NCBI GenBank assembly: GCA_946498245.1
Contig: CAMMNN010000007.1
Coordinates: forward strand, 1-64,000
DNA from: an uncultured Clostridium sp.
Lineage (GTDB): Bacteria > Bacillota > Clostridia > Lachnospirales > Lachnospiraceae
Direction: 5' to 3'
Length of the DNA stretch: 64,000 nucleotides
Shown: piece after piece, positions 53,866 to 64,000 of the stretch
Position numbering within the stretch: the stretch's first letter is position 1
Layout of the letters: every line of letters starts with the position of its first letter
Translations under genes and position numbers: made by a program
Notes under the pieces: model-generated
What the model was told of the DNA's origin: nothing
Seen by the model: the letters and a program-made list of their open reading frames with translations, nothing else
The model's database searches: none

Positions 53866-53876
53866 GTCCGTCTCCC

Positions 53877-55796
53877 TTATGCGTCAATCTCCGCTTCTTC
53901 CGCGTGGTCGTATATAAACTGCCGTCTGGGAGGCACGTCGCTTCCCATAAGCATTTCCGTGATCTCAGAAGCCATTCTGGCATCCTCAATTTCTACCTGC
54001 TTTAAAACCCTTCGCTCCGGATCCAGAGTAGTTTCCCAAAGCTGATCCGGATCCATCTCGCCCAAGCCTTTGTAGCGCTGGAGCGTAAAGTTGCCGGTAT
54101 GGGTTTTGCGGTACCGTTCCAGCTCCTTATCATCATAGAGGTACTGCTCCTCTCCCCGTTTCGGGATCACTTTAAACAAAGGCGGCATGGCGATATAAAC
54201 GTGACCATTGTATATGAGTTCCGGCATAAACCGGTACAAAAATGTCAGTAAAAGGGTATCGATATGGCTGCCGTCCACATCGGCGTCTGTCATTAAAATA
54301 ATCTTATGGTACCGCAGTTTTGAAATATCAAAGTCATTGCCGTAGCCCTCTGAAAACCCACAGCCAAAGGAATTAATCATGGTTTTGATTTCCGCGTTGG
54401 CCAGAACCTTATCCATAGAAGCCTTCTCTACATTAAGGATTTTGCCGCGGATAGGCAGAATGGCCTGAAACTGCCTGTCCCTGGCGGATTTGGCTGAACC
54501 GCCTGCGGAGTCGCCCTCCACAATGAAAATCTCGCACTTAGACGGATCCCGGCTTTCACAGTTAGCCAGCTTTCCATTGCTGTCAAAGGAAAATTTCGAT
54601 TTCGTCAGCAGGTTGGTTTTGGCCTTTTCCTCCGCCTTCCGGATTTTCGCCGATTTCTCCGCGCAGCCAATAATGGCCTTTAATGTCTCCAGGTTCCGGT
54701 CAAAATAGCGTTCCAGCTCTTCGCCCGTCACGGAAAGCACGGCTTTTGTGGCGTCGGCGCTGGCCAGCTTCGTCTTGGTCTGCCCTTCAAAAATAGGATC
54801 CGGATGCTTAATGGCCACCACCGCCGTCATTCCGTTTCGGGTGTCCGCTCCGGTAAAATTAGAATCTTTTTCTTTTAAGATCCCTAATTCTCTGGCATAG
54901 GTGTTAATCATTGCCGTAAACCGGGTCTTAAAGCCGATAATATGGGAGCCGCCTTCCTGAGTAAAAATCGTATTGCAGAATCCCAGAATATTTTCCTCAA
55001 AAGCGTCTACAAACTGAAAGGCCACTTCCACTTCCACTTTATCTAAAGTTCCCCGGAAATAAACGGGGTCGTGAATCGGCGTCTTGCCTGCGTTCAGCTC
55101 CCGGACATAGGCCACAATGCCGTCCGGCTCTGAATAAATCTTCGTTTCTTCCTCTCCGGCCCTTTTATTTTCGTAATAAATCGTCAGGCCCGGATTTAAA
55201 TATGCAGTTTCATGGAGACGGCTTTTGATCCACTCCGCCTTAAAACGGGTCCTTTCAAAGATCTCCCCGTCCGGCAGGAAATTAATTTCCGTCCCTGTTT
55301 CTTTGGTCTTCCCTATTACCGGCAGAAGGCCGTCTTTTAAAGCCTCCGCAGGAATACCTCTCTGGTAGCTGTCGTGGTGAATCAGGCCGCCCCGGTAGAT
55401 CTTAACGTCCATTTTCTCAGAAAGGGCGTTGACTACCGACGAGCCTACTCCGTGGAGGCCGCCGCTGGTCTTATAGGCGTTGTTGTCAAACTTTCCGCCG
55501 GCATGGAGAGTAGAAAAAACCACTCTGGCGGCGGAAATGCCTTTTTTATGAAGCTCGGTAGGGATTCCCCTGCCGTTATCCCTTACCGTACAGGAGCCAT
55601 CAGCTTCCAGAATCACCCGTACCTGACTGCAAAATCCGGCCAAATGCTCGTCTACCGCATTGTCTACAATCTCGTAAATCAGGTGGTTCAGTCCCTTAAT
55701 CCCAACGCTTCCAATATACATACCCGGTCTTTTCCGAACTGCCTCCAAACCCTCTAAAACGGTAATACTGTCCGCATTATACTGTGTCTTAGCCAT
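53877..55796 (-). CDS. parE: Type II topoisomerase subunit B (topoisomerase IV-like)
   Basis: The 639-residue ATPase subunit starts MAKTQYNADSITVLEGLEAV and has the GHKL ATPase residues in VDNAVDEHLAGFC, DNGRGIP and TSGGLHGVGSSVVNALS. The TOPRIM domain is IVEGDSAGGSAKSARDRQFQ and a DADVDGSH metal site is present. Length fits the short ParE/GyrB class. A good promoter precedes it, so parE-parC form an operon. Confidence 0.9.
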   Translation of the reverse strand: MAKTQYNADSITVLEGLEAVRKRPGMYIGSVGIKGLNHLIYEIVDNAVDEHLAGFCSQVRVILEADGSCTVRDNGRGIPTELHKKGISAARVVFSTLHAGGKFDNNAYKTSGGLHGVGSSVVNALSEKMDVKIYRGGLIHHDSYQRGIPAEALKDGLLPVIGKTKETGTEINFLPDGEIFERTRFKAEWIKSRLHETAYLNPGLTIYYENKRAGEEETKIYSEPDGIVAYVRELNAGKTPIHDPVYFRGTLDKVEVEVAFQFVDAFEENILGFCNTIFTQEGGSHIIGFKTRFTAMINTYARELGILKEKDSNFTGADTRNGMTAVVAIKHPDPIFEGQTKTKLASADATKAVLSVTGEELERYFDRNLETLKAIIGCAEKSAKIRKAEEKAKTNLLTKSKFSFDSNGKLANCESRDPSKCEIFIVEGDSAGGSAKSARDRQFQAILPIRGKILNVEKASMDKVLANAEIKTMINSFGCGFSEGYGNDFDISKLRYHKIILMTDADVDGSHIDTLLLTFLYRFMPELIYNGHVYIAMPPLFKVIPKRGEEQYLYDDKELERYRKTHTGNFTLQRYKGLGEMDPDQLWETTLDPERRVLKQVEIEDARMASEITEMLMGSDVPPRRQFIYDHAEEAEIDA

Positions 55797-55829
55797 GATA
55801 CTCCTCCATATCTAGTAAAATCCTTCCCC

Positions 55830-55859
55830 ATTATATACACAAAGGAAGCGTTTTGGCAA
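55830..55859 (-). promoter_or_regulatory. parE-parC promoter
   Basis: On the minus strand TTGCCA (55854-55859) is followed after 18 bases by TATAAT (55830-55835), about 30 bases before the parE ATG. Confidence 0.65.
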
Positions 55860-55924
55860 GTTTTTGTTTGTTTGGAAAGCCCGCCGCCGGACAGGCGGCA
55901 TATATCGCAGCCTCTCATTACACA

Positions 55925-55957
55925 CAAAAAAAGCTGCAACACCGTAGTATTGCAGCT
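55925..55957 (-). terminator. Terminator after the cell-wall-binding protein gene
   Basis: AGCTGCAA and TTGCAGCT form an 8-bp stem on the minus strand followed by TTTTTTTGTG (plus-strand A-run 55925-55932). Confidence 0.82.
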
Positions 55958-56007
55958 CTTCCTGACTTTTATGAATTGGCGGCGCACATATCGGGGCCCG
56001 TGAAGGC

Positions 56008-56499
56008 TTACTGGATAACGCCTTCTGCGTCAGTCATGAATCCGTCCGGCGTTTTCTGTTCCGCGTACATAACGCCTCTGGTGCTGTCCGGATGGAACTC
56101 AAAGAAATACCAGTTGCCGTTAATCTTCTGCCAGCCAATAAGCATATGGCCGTCCTGTTCAAAATAGTAATCCACTCCATCGATATTCTGCCAGCCGGTT
56201 ACCCGGTATCCGTCATCATCTAAGAAATACCAACCGCCAGTTCCTACGTTAATCCAGACACTGCTCAGATGGGTGCCGTCAGCCAACTGGTACCGGGTAC
56301 CATTCTGATCAGATACCCAGCCTACTACAACGGGTCTTTCGCTTTCTCTGACTTCCGGATCCAATTTGGTGGTACGGTCAATAACAGAAACCACTGCTGT
56401 TTCTTCCTGCTCCTCAGCCATAGCGGTCAGGGAAATTCCCGTCGTTATAGCCGCTGCTACTGCTGCCGTTACCAAGGCTTTCATCAAACGTCTTCTCAT
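56008..56499 (-). CDS. Small secreted cell-wall-binding-repeat protein
   Basis: The 163-residue protein has a signal peptide (MRRRLMKALVTAAVAAAI and on to LTAMA, cleavage probably before EEQEE). Three choline-binding-like CW_binding repeats follow, with the Gly-Trp and Tyr/Phe-Phe pattern: NVGTGGWYFLDDDGYRVTGW, GVDYYFEQDGHMLIGW and NGNWYFFEF. There is no catalytic domain. It would sit on the cell surface attached to wall polymers; its function is unknown. I chose the ATG at 56499 because AGGAGGAAGTTTAGT precedes it; the longer frame has no binding site and no family match. Confidence 0.82.
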   Translation of the reverse strand: MRRRLMKALVTAAVAAAITTGISLTAMAEEQEETAVVSVIDRTTKLDPEVRESERPVVVGWVSDQNGTRYQLADGTHLSSVWINVGTGGWYFLDDDGYRVTGWQNIDGVDYYFEQDGHMLIGWQKINGNWYFFEFHPDSTRGVMYAEQKTPDGFMTDAEGVIQ

Positions 56500-56616
56500 A
56501 CTAAACTTCCTCCTGTGTATTATAAAAAATCTATAGAGTATTATGCTCTTTTTTTTATCAATTGTCAACAGGTTGGCCGTATCGTCGGACGTTTTTCCGT
56601 AGTAATTTGGAACATT

Positions 56617-57462
56617 TTACGTAACTTTTTCCGAAGCTTTCTGCAGTCTTTGGATATGGACAGTGAGATATACCATCTCTTCTTCTGAAACGGCATAAGG
56701 CGTGGTTTTTTCAATATATGCGGCAATCTTTCCGGCGCAGTCGTAAGCGTCCAGATATTGGGCCCGAATGAGATCCATCAGGCTTTTGTCCCAAATCTGG
56801 GATTCCTTTCCCTGCATGGCCCTCTGAACGAAAAATTTCAGATGGGTCACAAAGCGTTCATAGTCCAGGGACTCTTCATCAATGACAATCTGGAAGTGAT
56901 ACTTTACAATGTTCAGCACGTCTTGTATGATTTTGGTCATCTTAGACGAGCTGTCCATGTCCAGGTTCAGTTCGGAGTTTAATATGTGCATGGCGATAAA
57001 TCCAGCTTCATCCTCCGGCATCTCCAGCCCTGCATAGTGTTCAATAACGGCAATAGCCTCTTTGCCAATCCGGTACTCATGGTTATAATAGCGTTTAATT
57101 TCCCAGAGCATGGAATTGGTCAGGCGCAGCCCCTGACGGATGCGGTTTATTGCAAAGTTCAAGTGATCCGTCAGGGTAATATAGATATTCTCATCCAGTT
57201 CCTTGTTCAGCGAAATCTGTGCATAGGAAATGATTTCATTGGCCATATGCATAAACTCATATGGGATCTCCTGGGCCAGTCTTTGGAAATGCTTAATCTG
57301 CTTTTCGTCAAACCGGGTAAACTGCTTTTCTATCTGGGCCGGATCCACGGGATCGCCGATTTTCTTTCGGAATCCGATGCCGCTTCCCATTAAGACCAGT
57401 TCCCGGTTCTGTTCATTTACCGCAGAAACTACGTTATTATTAATGATCCGTGTTATTTTCAT
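56617..57462 (-). CDS. licT: BglG/LicT-family transcriptional antiterminator
   Basis: The 281-residue protein has an N-terminal CAT RNA-binding domain (MKITRIINNNVVSAVNEQNREL, with its contact residues N8-N10). PRD1 and PRD2 follow, each with regulatory histidines (for example FMHMANEIISYAQ in PRD1 and FIAMHILNSELN in PRD2). Phosphorylation by the PTS controls dimerisation; the active dimer binds the RAT hairpin and prevents termination. A matching RAT and terminator lie upstream of bglP, the first gene of the same operon, so the protein acts on its own transcript. It follows bglA by 57 bases. Confidence 0.94.
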   Translation of the reverse strand: MKITRIINNNVVSAVNEQNRELVLMGSGIGFRKKIGDPVDPAQIEKQFTRFDEKQIKHFQRLAQEIPYEFMHMANEIISYAQISLNKELDENIYITLTDHLNFAINRIRQGLRLTNSMLWEIKRYYNHEYRIGKEAIAVIEHYAGLEMPEDEAGFIAMHILNSELNLDMDSSSKMTKIIQDVLNIVKYHFQIVIDEESLDYERFVTHLKFFVQRAMQGKESQIWDKSLMDLIRAQYLDAYDCAGKIAAYIEKTTPYAVSEEEMVYLTVHIQRLQKASEKVT

Positions 57463-57519
57463 GCTTTTTCCTTCCCTGTACCATTAAAATCCCCGTCTGC
57501 GCCGCTGTTTCACATGGTT

Positions 57520-58959
<1,440 letters not shown>

Positions 58960-58963
58960 TCAT

Positions 58964-61076
<2,113 letters not shown>

Positions 61077-61082
<6 letters not shown>

Positions 61083-61103
61083 GCCTAATTAAAGTAACAA
61101 TCC
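61077..61103 (-). promoter_or_regulatory. Ribonucleic antiterminator (RAT) for LicT
   Basis: The 27-base sequence begins GGATTGTTAC and ends GGCAAGACC on the minus strand, close to the BglG/LicT RAT consensus, with the two conserved internal-loop halves in the right places. It lies about 40 bases after the -10 element and overlaps the terminator. Confidence 0.9.
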
Positions 61104-61141
61104 ACGAAAACAACATGTCTCTATTTGGTTGTCCTGAAAAT

Positions 61142-61170
61142 AGAATACAATATTTTTAAGATTTTTTCAA
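61142..61170 (-). promoter_or_regulatory. bglP-bglA-licT promoter
   Basis: TTGAAA (61165-61170) and TATTCT (61142-61147) are spaced exactly 17 bases on the minus strand, upstream of the RAT. Confidence 0.7.
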
Positions 61171-61202
61171 CTGTTTTTTAGTAAAATGTTTATTTTTTTT
61201 AG

Positions 61203-62747
<1,545 letters not shown>

Positions 62748-62748
62748 A

Positions 62749-63417
62749 ATGAAACGATACGTCTGCTCTATCTGCGGCTTTATTTATGATGAGGCCGCAG
62801 GCCTTCCCAAAGAAGGGATTCCCCAAAAAACCACCTGGGATTCCCTGCCGGACACCTGGGTTTGTCCTCTGTGCAAAGCTCCGAAATCAGAGTTCCGCCC
62901 AGAAGGTGCTTCTTCCCCTTCTCCGGCTCCAAAACCTGCCGTTTTTACAACTCCTGAGGAAGAAAAGGAATTGGGAACTCTGGAAATCAGCGCCCTCTGC
63001 TCCAATCTTGCCAAAGGCTGTGAAAAACAGTATATGAATGAGGAAGCCGCCCTGTTTACCCAGTTGTCGGATTATTTCAAGGCGGCAGCGGCTCCGGCCC
63101 CTGAGCCTTCTGCAGAAGAACTTCTCCGTCTCATAGAAACGGATCTGGAAGAAGGATTTCCGGCGGCGGACGCTGTTTCTTCTGAAGAACGGGACCGGGG
63201 CGCTCTGCGGGCCCTGGTGTGGAGCCAAAAAGTAACCCGCATTTTAAAGTCCCTGCTGGCCCGTTACGAAGCCGAGGGGGACGCTATGCTGGAGCACACC
63301 GGCGTCTACGTCTGTACCATCTGCGGCTTCGTCTACGTAGGCGACACTCCGCCGGATCTCTGTCCTGTCTGCAAAGTAGCCAGTTGGAAATTTGAAAAAA
63401 TAGAGGGGAGGAACTGA
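62749..63417 (+). CDS. Double-rubredoxin protein with rubrerythrin-like middle region
   Basis: The 222-residue protein has an N-terminal rubredoxin domain (YVCSICGFIYDEAAG, then WVCPLCKAPKSEF) and a C-terminal rubredoxin-like knuckle (YVCTICGFVYVG, then LCPVCKVASWKFEKI). Each offers four cysteines for one iron. The middle 110 residues are helical and resemble a degenerate ferritin-like or rubrerythrin domain, but I see none of the E-x-x-H pairs needed for a di-iron site. It may be an electron carrier or oxidative-stress protein. It follows the GH1 gene by one base and precedes a ferredoxin by two, so the three should share one transcript. Confidence 0.8.
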   Translation: MKRYVCSICGFIYDEAAGLPKEGIPQKTTWDSLPDTWVCPLCKAPKSEFRPEGASSPSPAPKPAVFTTPEEEKELGTLEISALCSNLAKGCEKQYMNEEAALFTQLSDYFKAAAAPAPEPSAEELLRLIETDLEEGFPAADAVSSEERDRGALRALVWSQKVTRILKSLLARYEAEGDAMLEHTGVYVCTICGFVYVGDTPPDLCPVCKVASWKFEKIEGRN

Positions 63418-63419
63418 GA

Positions 63420-63899
63420 ATGGGTAGCTTATTTGCAGTTAGAAATATCCGTCTGTGTACCAAAGACTGCCTGTGCCTTTACGTCTGTCCCACCGGGGCT
63501 TCTGACACGGAAAACAGTATTATTGACCGTGAAAAATGCATTGGCTGCGGCCAGTGCGCCGCCGCCTGCCCTTCCGGGGCTATCTCCCTGGTTCCTAAGA
63601 AAATGCCGCCTCAGCAGCCTCACAGCGACAGGGTTATTGCCGCTATGATGGCCCTGGCCCGCTCCAAAGCCCGTCAGGAAAATATTGCGGCTTCCCTCCC
63701 CGGCCCTCTGGCTGCCGCAGCGGAGAAATCTAACCGCCTGATGGCGGAGGATCTGATCCGTGAGGCCGGCTATATGCTGCCTCAAAGCGACAACGCCAGA
63801 GCATTTTTAGAAAAGCTCTTAAAGGACAACCAGGCTGAAGATTTCCCGCGGGAAACTGTCCAAAAGCTGTTAGAGCGTCTTTCATCTAAGGCTGGATGA
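63420..63899 (+). CDS. 4Fe-4S ferredoxin-type protein
   Basis: The 159-residue protein has a canonical second cluster motif CIGCGQCAAACPSGA (C-x2-C-x2-C-x3-C-P). The first, CTKDCLCLYVCPTG, has unusual C-x3-C-x-C-x3-C-P spacing. The C-terminal 95 residues are helical and alanine-rich with no recognisable domain. GAGGGGAGGAAC precedes the ATG. It probably passes electrons to or from the rubredoxin-like protein encoded just upstream. Its stop codon overlaps the end of the convergent aminotransferase gene. Confidence 0.85.
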   Translation: MGSLFAVRNIRLCTKDCLCLYVCPTGASDTENSIIDREKCIGCGQCAAACPSGAISLVPKKMPPQQPHSDRVIAAMMALARSKARQENIAASLPGPLAAAAEKSNRLMAEDLIREAGYMLPQSDNARAFLEKLLKDNQAEDFPRETVQKLLERLSSKAG

Positions 63900-64000
63900 T
63901 TGGCTGTCTGTTGGCAGCGGCTGGTATATCTCCAAAAGTCCGGGAAAGCCGTTTCATCTGCTCTTCTACATATGCCCGGGGACAGGCGTAATTAAACCGC
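63886..64000 (-). CDS. MalY/PatB-type PLP aminotransferase, C-terminal fragment at window edge
   Basis: The minus strand is open from the window edge to the TAG at 63886, giving 37 residues that begin RFNYACPRAYVEEQMKRL. This matches the C-terminus of MalY/PatB-family cystathionine beta-lyase-like aminotransferases, where a R-x-N-x-A-C/T-P-R segment binds the substrate carboxylate. Most of the gene lies outside the window. It converges on the ferredoxin gene and overlaps it by 14 bases. Confidence 0.7.
   Translation of the reverse strand, partial: RFNYACPRAYVEEQMKRLSRTFGDIPAAANRQPIIQP

Overview
The window comes from a low-to-mid GC Firmicute, most likely a gut-type Lachnospiraceae (Clostridium cluster XIVa). 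Evidence: strong AGGAGG ribosome binding sites and short operonic overlaps; the Firmicute-type order fmt, def, priA beside rsmB, rlmN, the PP2C phosphatase, the PASTA kinase, rsgA, rpe and thiN; a eukaryotic-type NADP isocitrate dehydrogenase; a LicT-controlled beta-glucoside PTS; and ABC sugar importers without their own ATPase. I assign no species. I saw no CRISPR array, prophage or intact insertion sequence.

Layout. 1-4.7 kb (minus strand): yicC, gmk, rpoZ, rimO, pgsA, cinA. 5-6.7 kb (plus): rqcH/fbpA, behind an unusual structured leader. 6.8-13 kb: a glycan-use locus with a GH2 glycosidase, two ABC permeases and a lipoprotein binding protein, divergent from an ArsR-type regulator; the shared AT-rich gap carries repeated near-palindromic sites. 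13-16 kb: serS, then a probable vitamin B6 salvage pair (ECF S component plus pyridoxal kinase). 16-31 kb (minus): a long housekeeping run of thiN, rpe, rsgA, prkC, stp, rlmN, rsmB, a YugP-type protease, fmt, def, priA, murF and murE. 31-38 kb: fhs, ftsK, a ClpP/TepA-like protease, icd on the plus strand, and a small hypothetical gene. 38-41.3 kb: polA, a small zinc-finger membrane protein, and tRNA-Leu(CAA).

41.4-43.6 kb is the most accessory-looking segment. It holds an Rpn-family nuclease and a divergent secreted or anchored protein whose roughly 200-nt leader is highly structured. Similar hairpin elements in inverted orientation bound the segment. Two sequence blocks of that leader recur, in swapped order, in the rqcH leader at 4.8-4.96 kb. 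The rqcH leader itself holds two tandem hairpins whose inner stems covary, which is the best candidate here for an undescribed structured RNA or repeat.

43.6-56.5 kb: upp, an SNF-type transporter, a left-handed beta-helix acyltransferase-like protein, topB, an EamA transporter, galM, asd, parC and parE, and a small cell-wall-binding protein. 56.6-63.9 kb: a beta-glucoside module. On the minus strand bglP (EIIBCA), bglA and licT follow a textbook RAT/terminator leader. On the plus strand a second GH1 gene is followed with almost no gap by a double-rubredoxin protein and a ferredoxin. The right edge cuts the C-terminus of a MalY/PatB-type aminotransferase, and the left edge cuts cinA.
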